A DNA stretch of 64,000 bases from Tieghemiomyces parasiticus. Taxonomy: Eukaryota > Kickxellomycota > Dimargaritomycetes > Dimargaritales > Dimargaritaceae. The notes under the pieces were generated by a model that saw nothing but the letters and a program-made list of their open reading frames with translations, searched no databases and was not told where the DNA came from. The stretch spans positions 1 through 64,000 of the forward strand of contig JANBPT010000047.1 in NCBI GenBank assembly GCA_027575765.1, in the 5' to 3' direction. The position numbers were made by a program, and so were the translations under genes. This document shows positions 1 through 12,186 of this stretch, in pieces; positions within the stretch are counted from its first letter, which is position 1; each line of letters starts with the position of its first letter.

Positions 1-1178
1 AAAAAATGTAAGCCAGCCTCATTTTATTTTTACTATCCAGGCTTGCCTTTGGTATTGTTTGATCGTAGCCATTATTGCTTGTGTGCGAATCTTGACCGTA
101 CTGCCTACATTTGGTTTATGACACTCTGCTAGGGCTAGATTCAATGGCGGTTCTAATAGTTTTAGCTATTTTGGTCCTCGGGATCGGGGTCGTGGTAGGT
201 GAGACCCACAAGGGGTGGTTGATTGAGAGGCGTGCAAGAGAGAGAAAACGTTAAGGTAAAGACATTAGTAGTTAGGTTTTGGCTTGTATAGCCGGGAAAT
301 GTGTGGCGGGTCGGGTTTTGACTGGATCTTGGTAGTTAGTCATAAAGGAGTTTCGGTACGTTTACCCTGGCCAACCGTAAATGCTAAGAGGGCGGTGCTT
401 GTTCCTGAGCGGCGTCGCGGTGGCTCGTGGACTTTTGGATACCGGCAACTGGGTTGTCTTAGCAGTGAGACATTTGATAATGCTGGCTAGAGGCATCAAT
501 AATGGCCGCTGGTCGACCTCTTTGCTAAGAATCCAGACTACCTTATAAATTTATATTTTATCATGAAGTATTCTTATCACTAGTAATTATAATTGACATA
601 ATTTTATGATTTATAAAGGTGCCCTATTATGACATCTCTGGTACTCTGATGCCCGTGTAGGGTTTCATTTGAATTCGAAGGCAATAGGAATCCCAGGGTA
701 CTACAGCGATTTACTGCGCAGTAAAGTGGCCATAAAGCCAAGGACGATTACGTTGCATTGCATGTGGCTTATAATTGTTAGCCTATGCACATAGTTAACC
801 CCCATGTCGAGAGCTGTAACTGGACCTTCTATTACAATGGACTTAGGTTATCAGTTGAAACATTTGCACGTCAGATCCCATCAATGTTATTCAGTCGCCC
901 TTGTAGGTACTACTGATCCGTAATTTTATATTTGAGTAAAGCTTTCTTATCCCTAAAATTGAGAGAGCAAACAGACGAGGATATAAGTGGTATTTAGATT
1001 TGTGATTAAATGTATACAAAGTTTGATATCGCTTCCCCGCCACTGGCAGTCGGTTGTCAGCATACTGTGATGAGGTAAGTTACTCGTGGTCAATAGATGA
1101 TGTGACATGTTGCATAAGTGTCCATGAAACCATCTGAGTGCAATCCGCTCTCGACATACGTTTAATGAAGCCTAACTC
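1..1178. other. Intergenic, no gene seen
   Basis: No recognisable protein or RNA gene on either strand. Positions about 540-1020 are markedly AT-rich. The proline-rich frame at 1138-1362 is the antisense of the glycine-rich end of the neighbouring minus-strand gene and is not a gene. Confidence 0.6.
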
Positions 1179-3765
1179 TCAGGATCCACCACCACCGCAG
1201 CCTCCGCCTCCGCACCCACCACCGCTCCCCCCACTTCCACATCCACCGCCACCACCACCACACCCAGCACTAGCGCTACAACCAGCTCCGCTCCCGCCTG
1301 CGCCCCCAGAGCAAGCAGCGCCCCAGGCGCAGTTGGAACTACTCCACCCACCGTACCCATAACCGCATCCACTGTCGAACCATACCGGGAAATATATGGG
1401 TGTCGAAGCTGTACAGCTGGAAAGTCGGTCCCTAAAAAGTTAATGTGTAAAGTTATCAGGTAACAATGAAAGCAACTGTCAGTCAATCTAACCCACGGCG
1501 TCGACATGTCATTGGGGCTTGCACGCCACCACATAGGAACTTATTTACTTACCTTGACGCATCCGGTTTGCGTTCCGATTCTGCCTCCTGCTGTGGCTTG
1601 GCAGTGTACCGAGGCGGGGGGTTACTTGCGTGCCGTAATCTGGACACTTTGTTAATCATGTAGAGCCCATAGATGGGAATTGCGATTCCCACAGCGATCT
1701 TCATAGTACCGTAGTGGTATAGGGGCCATACGCGCTTCACAGGTTAGTCGTGGGGTAACGGATACCTTCAGGTGACCACAGCCAAGTTCAACCACTCACG
1801 TCACGCTTGGCTTCACACCATCCTGTCCTTAATACAGAATCGTTCTGTATAATGGCTTTGGAGCGGTACACTTACTCTCGTTTTAGATAGGTACTGGTCG
1901 TTTAGCGCATCTATGGTGTAGGGTTGACGGTACTGGCGGCTCCAGCAGAGCGCCGTATCGCGAAACAGGGCCTCGAGCCGTGATTTGCCGATTGTGTCGT
2001 CGTGGTCAATAAAGCGGCGCGTATGTCGAAAGCAGAAGTCGTAATACAAGGCGGGGTGTAGCTGGTGGGTGTGCCAAACCAGGTCAATGTCAATTGTGGG
2101 CACTTTGGCGGACTTGGGAAAGTTGCACATGAGCGACATGAAGCACTTGTAGCGTTTGATAGCGCTGAATCGCCCAGGGTAAGTGATAGTACGCAATTCG
2201 CGTAAAAGGTGGTAGATAGGTGATACATTAGTGTCACCGTATAGCACTATGGACTCAAGTCTTCCCCCCTCCCTCACGGAAATTCCTACGGAGGCACAAA
2301 GGGTTGGACTCATCGCTAGCAAACCTACACTCCAAGGGACTCGGGGTTGTTCCACGGTATATGGCACATGGTGTCGGTGAACGACCGCTGGCGAAGCACC
2401 GCTAGGCAGAGGTCCAGCGAGAAAGGCGCCATCATCTCCCGGTAGACCGCGGTTAAGTTTTCTAGAAACTTGGGCGTCACCGCCCGCCAGCGCCTTCTAC
2501 GAATAGTCCGCCTGCGCACTTCGTTCAGACTGGCGTCTATAACCTTCCATTGGCACTTCCGCCAGTCCTGACGGCGGTCCAGGGCCTGAGTGCCGGTAAG
2601 ACCGTCAAAGATGATGGTGTGATTCTTCGAAGCGATTGTCTGATCTGGGATACCTGCCACACGACTGATGAGGGTGCTCCTTCAAAGGTAAATAGAGGAT
2701 AACAAGGTATGACGAGAAAGGGTGCAGCTTAGATTTAGATGGCAAGGCTAGACGGTTGTGGCCCGGGCCTGGCGTCGGAAGGCATGGCCCAAATGGCCGC
2801 TTGTGCCGGGAACGGCGAAATATACTCCGTATGCCCCTTGGCGATCGGAGCACTAAAATCATTGCTTCGATGTACAGCAGTTGACGAGCGGATAGTAATG
2901 TAGGCCCAACACTTAAGTACCTTAAATAATATTCGGGACCCTCAGTTAGGTGTCGGTGGACGTCCGACCAGAAACGGTAGCCACCTATGGTGTCCCGAGA
3001 GAGCGGAATGTGGCACTGGCCGCACTCCGTCTTGAATTTCGAACGGCGCTTCGTACGCTCCTCTAAAATGCCGCTCCAAGCTACAGGATTCGAGTGGGTG
3101 CACCAGGGACACCGCAGCATGTAATGCTCATGGATAGTCGGATCCAGTTTGTAAGGTAAGCCCGTCAGCCGGACCCACTCGGCTTGGTCCGATGGGTCGG
3201 CCTCACGATGATTGTTGTAGGTGTCATGTAGCTTCCGGAAGGGTAGCGAGATCTTGTGAGCTTCTTGCGGATACTGACCCAGGTAGTGGACGTCTTCGTA
3301 GTACTTGAATGGTGAGAGCATGTGGGCGTGCCACATGTAGACGACATCTGAAAGCAAGGGGTTATGCAGAGGATCATGCAAGCGGGACAATGGTTTATGG
3401 CCTAAGTACAAGCGGGGTTGCAGCCGCTGGGGGAGTGGGGTTGCACTACAGGGGTGTATACAATGTAAGCGACGCCCATTTACACCTAAATACTTACCGA
3501 TAGGTGGCAGGGGCAACTTGGTCGGTTCATGCGCCAGTCTTCCAAGGACTTCGGTCCACGCTTCGTAGCGCTGCTCGGCCAGCAGGAGAAACTTGCTGTC
3601 TTCCGCCTTATCCTCGTGCACCAGCTCTTTGAACCACTGGAGGAGGGTAAGGTGGTGCTGTAGGTCGGCGATGCCGAGCGTGCCGAAGGTTTCGTTTTCG
3701 GGAATAAACGGTTCGACACGGTCGCTCGCGGGTTGGTTCATGGAGGGCGCAGTCTCAGTGGCCAT
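1179..3765 (-). CDS. Glycine-rich domain-containing protein (GRDP/DUF1399-like), six exons
   Basis: Roughly 575-residue member of the DUF1399/glycine-rich-domain-containing protein family, whose biochemical role is poorly known. Exon 1 (3765-3498) ends in the codon for Asp and joins at 3347 to give PPIDVVYMWHAHMLSP, the family's WHxH signature; a second copy, DIDLVWHTHQLHP, lies in exon 4 (2164-1876). Exon 2 also has a CPWC...CGQC pair that could bind metal. Exon 3 (about 2653-2329) carries PFSLDLCLAVLRQ. Exon 5 (1734-1553) encodes a hydrophobic stretch, then a basic, polar tail. Exon 6 (1416-1179) gives WFDSGCGYGYGGW and a Gly/Cys-rich C terminus ending in TGA. Phases agree across the introns 3497-3348, 2328-2165, 1875-1735 and 1552-1417. 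The exon 2/3 boundary (between about 2925 and 2640) is unresolved. Two decayed relatives follow upstream of it. Confidence 0.75.
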
Positions 3766-4708
3766 GCTGGGGTCTGAACATTAAGCGGAGATCCGGCAGG
3801 AGATATTAGTAGCGCGGAGCGTAATGCATTTATCGGCGGAGGGAATATGAAGGTAATTACTCCAGGTCAAGGGGGGATACAAGGCATGTGTTTATACTTG
3901 ATAGGTCCATGGCGCGGGTCTTGGCAAAGTTGCGCGCGGGTGATGCCTGGACTTAATTGCTGGCAGGAGTCTGTCTCAACGTGGATGTACACGCCAATCC
4001 TTACTGCAAGCAGGAGTGTTAGGATCCAATGGTTAGACGTCACCTGGCAATTCATTTCCCGGCCAATTTTTCCCGTGCGATAGTGGCAATGGCTGGCCGA
4101 CCCCAATTATAAGACAACGCCGTGCTCGATAAGCGTGATTGTAGGCGAGATGAGGGCCTTTCTACGCACCCTCCCCGACGTGTCAAGGGGCCGTGGCCTG
4201 GGAGTGTTTGGAGCCGAGCGTTTCTAGAATTATGATATTGTGACTAATATCAAACTTGGTCGCAGGCCACTGGCGGTATTACATTATGGTCGAGGCCGCT
4301 CGCACACTCGGCAGAGGGAAGGGTGATGTTGAGAACGAGAGATGAAGGGTACTGCGACACCATCCCGCCCTAACCCCGCTGTGAGAAAAGCCTGGGTCAC
4401 GAGTGCCCTAAACACAATGGCCGCAACCAAATTGGGCTTCGGGACAATATCTCTGTACATCATTATCCTCTGTCGGCTAACCGCACAGCTGGGAAGGGCG
4501 CGTTTCTAGAAAACCATATTCATTCGAGGGCAGTAAAAGGGGTCCATATACAGGGTACTTATTGTACGCCTTCTGTCGCCTGAATTGGTGTGAGAGCTTC
4601 GGCGTTACCGAACGTTGAGGCTTTTATGACTTGACTACATGGTAGTCGCAGAACGTTCCCGATTTCAAGCATCATTGGGGCAATCCACCACCTTGTGGTC
4701 TAGTTGCC
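3766..4708. other. Intergenic, no gene seen
   Basis: Contains only short unsupported frames. It is the presumed promoter region of the minus-strand GRDP gene and the spacer before the decayed relatives. Confidence 0.5.
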
Positions 4709-4990
4709 TCAACCGCTCCCATCTCCGCGTCCGCAACCTCCGCACACGGTATCCCCCCGCACCCTGCCCCCGAGCCCTCGGCGTCCCTAGTGCAGCCAAA
4801 TCCCCAACTGCAAGCAGGACTTCCCTATCTAGCGTAACTGTAGACACCGCCGCAGTCGAACCAAATGGCGGTGTAGGTTGGCCTCGAAGCGACGCAGTTG
4901 ACCAGGCGGACCTTAGAACCCTCCAAATACACTTTAAAGTGACGGCGCGAATGATCGGCCGCCAGTTGGTTGGCCAGTTCGTGCCCATTC
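4709..4990 (-). pseudogene. 3' remnant of a GRDP-like gene
   Basis: The minus strand reads PTYTAIWFDCGGVYSYAR then stop, matching the STPIYFPVWFDSGCGYGYGG segment of the intact gene at 1179-3765. Further on, in another frame, it ends VCGGCGRGDGSG and TGA at 4711-4709, the same kind of Gly/Cys-rich terminus. The two halves are in different frames, so it is broken. No upstream exons assignable to it were found between here and the next remnant, so it may instead be the displaced 3' end of the copy at 5280-6905. Confidence 0.5.
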
Positions 4991-5279
4991 CACTACCACA
5001 TTACCATGTCGGCTAACTCTATCGAGCACTGTACATCGATTTGTTATGGTACTGCTGTCTATTTCAACTTAGGTGACGCGTGGACTTACTCTGATATGTC
5101 AGGCAGCTTCCGCCCTGATGCCGGGAACAACGGGGTGACCTGCACTAGCTTCCTGGTGGTCGACTGTAGGTATACCGTTCGTCCCTATGACGTAGAGGCC
5201 GCAGGGTGGTATGTTAATCCCCAGCGCCATCTGAAAAGAGCGACGTGGGAATTGGAGTAAACATCACGCAACCGTACGG

Positions 5280-6905
5280 TTAGGTGCCGAATGAAATAGT
5301 GTGGTACAGAGTGCGGACACGGCATTCAGCCAGATACCACTGTCTACCACCACGTGCGCAGCCGCGACCATTACCCCCGCGTTTGCCTCTGCCCCCTTTC
5401 ACCTCGGCCCACTCACCCGCAGCTTGGCGAGGTATTTGCGGAGTAGGTTGGCGAGGGCACACGGTCGTTTGTACCACTTCGGCCAGAGAAGCGCCGTCAT
5501 ACAGAACTAAGGGTCCAGGGCTCCCGCGTTGATGGTATTGTCATGTTTAATGAATCGGCCCAAGTTCTCCAAGGTGCTATTGTAGTATAACACGGGGTGA
5601 AGCTGATGGGAGTGTCATACTGGGCCAATACCATGACGCCGCAATATACTACCAGCAGCTTCAGGAAGAACTTGTAGCGCTTAATGGCGCTAAAGCGTTC
5701 CGGACAAGGGGTGATCGTACAGTGGGTTGCAAACCAGTGAAATTTAATTTTATAAGAAATGGGCAGATTATTCTGAGCCCCGCCATCCTCGGAATCTACC
5801 AGAGCGTAGAATCCAGCACAACAGTGCAAAACCAGCAAGGAAAAAAACCATACTGGATAAATACATGTCTAATTACATGAGATTACCCCTCGCAATTTGA
5901 TACATGGTACTTTGAGTAACTGCTGTCGTCTAATGGCTTGCGAAAGGCTGCTGGAGAGTGGTGTCGGGTACACTTGAGTCCCGGCGGCCAGGCGCCTGAT
6001 AAAAGCCCAGGGTGACCCACCGCCACCGTTTGCGAGTGTTGGCCCCGTATTGGACAAGGTATGAGCGGGGTTCAATTAACCTCCACTGATACTGGCAGAG
6101 TTTCGGGGCGAGTTGGCGGGCCACGTCAGCGGTGTGCCCGTTGATATGATCAGGGGATCTTCGCCCGCCTGGTTCTCGTTCTGCCTACATCTAAGGGGCT
6201 GTATGGGAGTCCCTCTAGACTAAGGTGAGTACAGCGGGTAGGATATTAAATAACGATAGGGGCAAGGTCATTTGGTACCAGTATGACACATATGGGCCGG
6301 GGGGGGCTCGCCGCCAATCGTCCACTGCCTGGTCTACTAATATTGCTAGTCCCCACCATATATAATAGCTGTGGTCACTAGGCATTGCCGGAGGGAACCG
6401 ACCAGACATGGTGCCTTACCAACATGGCCCGGTTAATATTGGTCAAGCAGCCTGGGCACTGGTCTGTGGCTATTGGGACGACGGTGGCATGTTCGGCCAA
6501 AATGCGCTCTCATGTAATGATGACCCCAACGCCCGTGCCATGGACAGCGCAGCTGGCAGTCCCTGTGGATAATATAGACATGACGGAAGGCTTCGTCAAA
6601 TTGACTCACGTCCTCATTCTACCGGAACGGGGAGGGGCAGCAGATAAGTGTGCTACATGAGTACCATGCTTGACAATAAGGAGAGTAGACATGCGGGTGT
6701 CGCCGTGGCCATTTGGGGTTAGCAGTAAGTGCAGCGCCAGTTTCGGCTATTCGGTCGGCAATGGAGTGAAGGTACACTTGCGTGAGTGTGCCTTCCTGCA
6801 CACTTACCGGTCGGCGGAAGCTGTACCTTTTCCGGCTCACCGACGACCTTGCCCAAGGCTCGTACCCAGGCCCTGTGGTATTGCTCGGCCAGCAGAAGGT
6901 TGGAG
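5280..6905 (-). pseudogene. Decayed tandem copy of the GRDP/DUF1399 gene
   Basis: Pieces of the intact gene's exons occur in the same order. At 6903-6808 NLLLAEQYHRAWVRALGK runs to LPPT and a GTAAGT donor in the same phase as intron 1 of the intact gene. Near 6560 there is CQLRCPW, like MLRCPW. Around 6090-5900 there are CQYQWRLIEP and, shifted in frame, PLSSSLSQAIRRQQ, matching the PFSLDLCLAVLRQ region. At 5710-5520 RFSAIKRYKFFLKLL matches RFSAIKRYKCFMSLM; after that an indel destroys the WHTH motif, though a FIKHDNTI segment still aligns to FIDHDDTI before a stop. At 5420-5330 a Gly/Arg-rich stretch KGGRGKRGGNGRGC matches the C terminus. Loss of the WHxH signature plus frameshifts indicate a pseudogene. 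Confidence 0.65.
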
Positions 6906-7300
6906 AGTGGGGCGCTATACTCACTCCACTCGCATTACCGTGAAGGGTCCGTACTAATCAATTAAGGATTGTCCCCACGCTCCCTTTACCCTTTGCACCA
7001 GTATCAACAGGCCTGACATTGTTCCCCCTTCGTGCCAACCCTGGGAGGTCTTGATCATTAGCACGCTGCCGGCTCTGCCTCCGCATGGAAGTAAAACTAA
7101 CCCATGCGACGACGGTAGTTAACACCGGTGAACCGCCTCGTCCCAACACTACAACATCCCTGTCAAGAAAAAAATATCTAGTCAATTGACCTCAGCACAG
7201 TGTTAAGCCAATACCAACGCTGCTGTTTTTTACTAGACACACTGTTCGGTACACAGGGTGCTTCAAGAAAAATGAAGGGTACACCCGAGACAGACTATAA
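6906..7300. other. Intergenic, no gene seen
   Basis: No further GRDP exon or other gene could be recognised here. Confidence 0.5.
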
Positions 7301-7807
7301 TTATGAAGCCTGACCCTGCATGAGGCGCGCGGTGGCGTTGCGCAGGTTGACCTGGGCGCGCTCGACCCCGAGCTCGACCGCCCGACGGTACCTATCGATG
7401 GCCTCCTCGATATTACCAGCAGCCTCGAGGATACATCCGTAGTTGTAAAAGATCTCGCCGTCTTGGGGCTTCAGCTCGCTCGCGCGCGCCAAATGTTCCA
7501 AGGCACGGTCGGTGTCTTTGAGGTGCATGTAGTAGGCACTGGCCAGGTTGAGGTGGGCGTCCGCGTCGTTCGGTTCGATACGGAGGGCGTGGCGCCAGGC
7601 TTCGACGGCCGCGGGGAACTGGCCCTTTTGATAATGGCACACCCCAGCATTGAAGTGGCCCGTCGTGGACGGGTAGATGGCCACCGACTGCTCAAACTTG
7701 GCAAGGGCCGCGTCGAGGTCGCCCGATTGGAGGGCGGCGGCTCCGGCATCCACAAGCTTCTGGGCTTGCGCCTGCAGAGAATCGTGCGTGGCCTCAGAGC
7801 TGTACAT
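7301..7807 (-). CDS. Small tetratricopeptide repeat protein
   Basis: Uninterrupted 168-residue frame starting at an ATG (MYSSEATHDS). Three to four 34-residue TPR units fill it: AAALQSGDLDAALAKFEQSV at about 23-42, FNAGVCHYQKGQFPAAVEAW, LNLASAYYMHLKDTDRALEH, and YNYGCILEAAGNIEEAIDRY near the C terminus. Conserved G/A/Y positions and repeated (I/L)xP turns between helices (YPS, EPND, KPQD) are intact. No signal peptide or membrane segment. TPR proteins scaffold protein-protein contacts, so a partner or compartment cannot be inferred. Codon use is strongly GC-biased like the conserved genes of the window, unlike its surroundings, which supports it being a genuine expressed gene. Confidence 0.85.
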   Translation of the reverse strand: MYSSEATHDSLQAQAQKLVDAGAAALQSGDLDAALAKFEQSVAIYPSTTGHFNAGVCHYQKGQFPAAVEAWRHALRIEPNDADAHLNLASAYYMHLKDTDRALEHLARASELKPQDGEIFYNYGCILEAAGNIEEAIDRYRRAVELGVERAQVNLRNATARLMQGQAS

Positions 7808-10216
7808 GCGGGGGCCCAGGTGATGGTTGGCGCTACCGAGGAATGCTGCTGCTGGTCAAATAGGTAGGGGTGGAGGATGCAACGTTACAGCGAGGCCATC
7901 AGTTCGACTAGGTCTCGAACGAATGGAAGTGACCCATTGGTTTAGATGACGGTGTTATGGGCCCAACACTTACGGTTGCTGGGTGCCAAGGCCCGGATGG
8001 AGAGGCTGGATAGCGGTGTCATGGCCAATTTAGGGCGCAGGGCTGAGAAAGATTGGAAACGGCGGTGCGTGCGTCGAAATAGGCAAGGGGTCGTCAAGGG
8101 TGACGCGTTGGTCTGGTGTTCATTAGAGTATTCTCGCTGGAGTCGAGGCAGGATCCGGGCGATCAGACCTGCTTTGCTTCCATTTACGGAATGGTCTGGT
8201 CTACTCACCCGTGACAGTAGCGGTGCGCATCGGACCGGCCGATCGGCGCAAGGCCGGGAATCGGAGTTTCGAGAAATGAGACATTGAGGATGCTGGGCCG
8301 AAACGTGGGGATCGTCGAGGTGTGGGGTCTGCAAATGGCTTAGAGTGGGAAGAGATAACAATAGCCGAGCATTCCTGAACCAGTATGTGCTTTTCCGCCC
8401 TGGTATCGCCCATCGGGCGACGGTGTCTTACCAGCGGACGATCCGGTTCCGCGCTGACTGTCGACTGATCCAAGACAAGGTAGGGCTAACAGTTGGTGGG
8501 TTGTGCACTGTCAGTGTGCCCCGCTCACTGCCATGTTCCCGCCCTCCTCGTCAACCTAAACATCACCCTCGATAGCTGCCAACGTAGACCTTGGCATTTG
8601 GTCCTGACAACCTGGGTGCCCAGGCTTTGGTACAATTACCTGAATCGACATATGCTTTCCAACCGTCAAGTACAGTTTGAGAGCCACATCTCCATGGCTA
8701 CACCTTGATATATTCTGAGCCGAAACCAGCCACGCCATTGCCGCCGCATGTTAATCTCCACTTTGGCATCCCCCTAGTTTGCTACACTCTATTCCCAATC
8801 CTGCAGCATCGCACAGTGCACGGCAAAGTCCGCCTTAGCTTACCCGTACATCGAACCAGGCGAACTACGTATGCCACTAGTCCAGTAACAACGTCTTTTA
8901 GGGGAAGCTGTGACCGATCAGCTTGTCAAACTAGCATCCGAAAATGGATATCGAGCTGGTTAAACGGTCAGGTCAAGCGGTAAGGGGCTGCGACAGACAA
9001 GATTAGTGATCGTAGAAGCCAGCGTCCCTCAAAGTGGTCAGCTGAGGACGACCCAAACGATCAGCGTTTCCCTTCCCTCGTGACAGGTCGGAAAGCAGTC
9101 ACAGTCCGACCCCTTTCCTCACGTTGCAATCGGGCCATTGGACCATGCTACCAGCTCAACCTGGGGACGGTACGGAGAAGGGGAGGGCGGGAAAATGAAG
9201 GATACTGGTAGATCAGGGGACAGGCGGTCTTGACCCTCCCCCCATTTTACTAGCTCACGCCCATTTTGATTGGGAGGGGGTTTGTAGCCCTTGTTGCCGT
9301 CCGCTACCTAGCCATATTTCCGCCACCATCTTGGATGGAAGGTTTACCGGCGGTTCTCGTTCAGGGGCCATGGCCTGGCGTCCCCTGGCTTTTCCATGCC
9401 GAGATGTCCGACTTGGCCAGGTGTGCCCGGGCCGTTAGTGCTGACCGGTATGCACAGAATTGGACCCACACCGGGAGGGTGGTGGGCTAATTAAAAGGGA
9501 CGATGGACAGAGAGGGCAGGGAGGGAAGAGGAGGTGGCGACACGAACCGAGGGCTGCTCAAGAGGGATGACTGGGGTTGAAACCCAGGCCAAATGGGGCG
9601 ATAGGCAACCCCGCACTTGTCTGGGCCGCGTTGGCCAGTCAATTAATCATTCGCCAGCGGAACACAGTGGGTGGGCTGATCCGACGTGACTCCCACGCTG
9701 CCCTAGAATTCACTGCCGCCATATAGCTGTCGACTTGCCGAACATGCCACCAGAAGCTGTTGGCCGGACGTAAATTGGGAGGTATCCTATTTGGGCAAAG
9801 TCGCACTGATTCATAGTCCAAGTTCGGCACCCAACCGATGATCGTATCCAGCGTTTAAGGGTGGTGGTGGTGGTTGGAACGCACGCGCGGACATTCCGGC
9901 CGCGCCACCCTGAAAAATGATACCATATGCGGTGGCCCTTGGCCGACCTGATTGCGTGACTGGCTTTTGGATACAGCGACGATAGGGGGGTAGTTGCCAC
10001 TACATGTGGTGAGCGCAGCCATCACCGGTTCTGTTGTAACCACCCTGGTCACTTAGGTTAAGCCGTGTGCGTATAACCTCTCCAACGGTCTAAGTGTGCT
10101 CCTGTACGTGAACATGGACAGGAAAGACAAAACGTCGAGATCCCCAGTCGACAAAAAACCACCAAGTTAGCGTCGGTAAGTCTACTAATGAGCTGGGTCA
10201 GATACCTACAGTCACG
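7808..10216. other. Long intergenic stretch, no supported gene
   Basis: Several open frames of 60-140 codons occur on both strands (for example 7942-8361 minus and 8705-8983 plus), but none has a recognisable domain, consistent splice sites or a convincing start. I see nothing I can support. Confidence 0.5.
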
Positions 10217-10456
10217 TTAATCGAACACTGACTTGAGTGAAGCCTTGGCCGAATTCAGTACGTCAAGGTACTTTTCGGCAACTTGACCTCGACCGTCAAT
10301 CCGGAAGCGAAGAATGTGCAAGGGAGGACCGGTGACAATGGGGTCGGGAAGCGAAGTGGCGATCCTCAGTAGAGTAAAGTGTGACTCGTCATTATTGGTT
10401 AGCATGCCTGGAGCACGCCATGTAGCCACCGTGGTGGAGCCCAGTTGACCGGGCAC
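10217..10456 (-). pseudogene. Possible ML-domain (NPC2-like) gene fragment
   Basis: An 80-codon minus-strand frame contains DESHFTLLRIATSLPDPIV followed by TGPPLHILRFRIDGRGQVA and YLDVLNSAKASLKSVFD, then a stop. This resembles the ML lipid-binding fold pattern: xLxPDPxxxGxPLxI, then a YxDV strand, ending near FDLC. The stop falls where the conserved Cys would follow, and I found no signal-peptide exon upstream or C-terminal exon downstream, so it looks like a relic. The assignment rests on pattern resemblance only. Confidence 0.25.
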
Positions 10457-12179
10457 AAAGTGAATGTGTAACGAGGGGGGGGTAACAGTAGTGGCGAGTC
10501 ATCAAGTAAAGTTCTACTAGCTGCAGCGAGGATTCTGTTGGCCGTAGAGTTAGGGCCATCAGGAAAGGGGTCGCAACTGGATGGCCAGCTTGATGGTTTT
10601 ATGAGACAGCAGTGGATTCAAAGTAAGCGGTAGCTGACACAATGTTGGAGCGGGCCAGTCCAGAACTTTAAATTGTGGCAATGATACATCATTTACCGAC
10701 TCTCTTGCGTCATTGCACCCCCTGCTCACTGCCTAGTGAACGTGGGTATCCATCAGGAGTAGGAAACAAAAGTTAGTGTGCGCTAGACCACACCTTTCTC
10801 TCGCTCAGGGAAAGGAGTGCGAGCCGTGTCTTTCCTTCTCGCTGCCGCTTCTTTGCGTGTCTAGCCTCACCGCATTAGCAAACGAATGCTGGGGTGTGGC
10901 TGGGTAGGCACTGCGGCTAATTTACTCGCTGGCGAGTCTGGGACGAGAATATGGGGGTGGTACGGCATAGGTTGGTGCCACTCCCCCTTCACCAGCCTTA
11001 ACGATCAAGGACAGCACATGAAACGTTAAATAATACAGCGGCAGGGGACAAAGAGAAGGTACGGGAGAAGGGTCCTGTTCACATAATTTGAGGGCGAAAT
11101 GAAATGGCCAACCACCCGGCCCGCCCCTTCACCTACCACCCTTCCCTGACCTCCTGGTTTGAGGGGAAATATACATCTAAGCGGGGTAGGCCACGTAAGC
11201 TCGCGCATTTGACTGGTGATGCGCCTAATGAAGGCGCTGTGCTGGACGAGCGGACCAAAATAAACCCATCCGGTACCCGGCATTTAGGCCTGGCCGAATG
11301 GCAGCCGCGTCTATTTTTAGTTTGAAGCCTATCTTTTAGGGCCACGGGGACTGGAAACGGAAGGCGCTGGACGGCAGGTTGGATGAATGAGGCATAAAAA
11401 TAGCGACTGGCGGGCCGACCAATCTGCTGGCTCACGCTCTTGGTGAGTCACAGCGTCGCATCGGAATTTTAGCTGTACCGTGACGGCTTTTCCACAGTCC
11501 CCGACCCAAGTAACCTGTCACCTTGACCACGGTAGGTCGGTTGATATCCGTCGATGCTTGCCTCAGGGGCGGTAGCTATTTTTATGGCAAGGGTGCAGCT
11601 TGGACGGCTGGGGAAAATTGCTAGTCGGCCGCCTCCTATGCCGGGTCAATAGATGGGTGGTTTTAACTTGCCTGGGGTTCGTTGCGAACTGATCGGCCGC
11701 GCACAGTCTACCGTCGAGTGGGGGGGGGAGCCGGCGTCGATGGTACGTAGTGGTGTGACTTGCCGTCCAGGTGACGGAGCGCAGCGTGTATTGGCCTTAC
11801 AGCGACGACTTGACCAATCGATTACCCAACGTTGCTGGGGACTGGCCCGGGCGGCATTGGCTATCATTTAAGGAGACAGGGAGGGTGAGAGCGCGGGGAC
11901 TGGCGACGTGCTGGGGGCTGTGGAGGGATGGAAAGGGGGGCACCGCCCACTGCTAGGGGGATCATCGCTCCTCCCACCGGCCGCCTCACACCCTCCGGTG
12001 TGGTAACCATTAGCCGGATGGGAGGCGAGAGGGTGCCCCCCCGCCCCACTTGGCTCGATCCACTACTGACAAACCCCATTTTCCTCACCCTCGCCAGGCT
12101 GATACTCCCGTACCCCAATGTAGGCCAGTCTCCTCCACCCCCTTTCAACCCTACCCAGTTGTGCTGAATCGATGGCTGG
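10457..12179. other. Intergenic, no gene seen
   Basis: From about 11,890 the sequence becomes C-rich on the plus strand. The long minus-strand frame at 11864-12331 is the antisense of that C-rich tract and is not supported as a gene. Confidence 0.5.
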
Positions 12180-12186
12180 TATAAAA
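12180..12186 (+). promoter_or_regulatory. TATA box, candidate GDH2 promoter
   Basis: TATAAAA in the context GGTATAAAAGCGC, 634 bases before the GDH2 start codon and immediately before a long pyrimidine-rich leader. Confidence 0.45.

Noticed and set aside
1138..1362. 74-codon proline-rich ORF
   Set aside because: It is the exact antisense of the Gly/Cys-rich exon 6 of the minus-strand GRDP gene, which is supported by splice phase and homology to the decayed copies.
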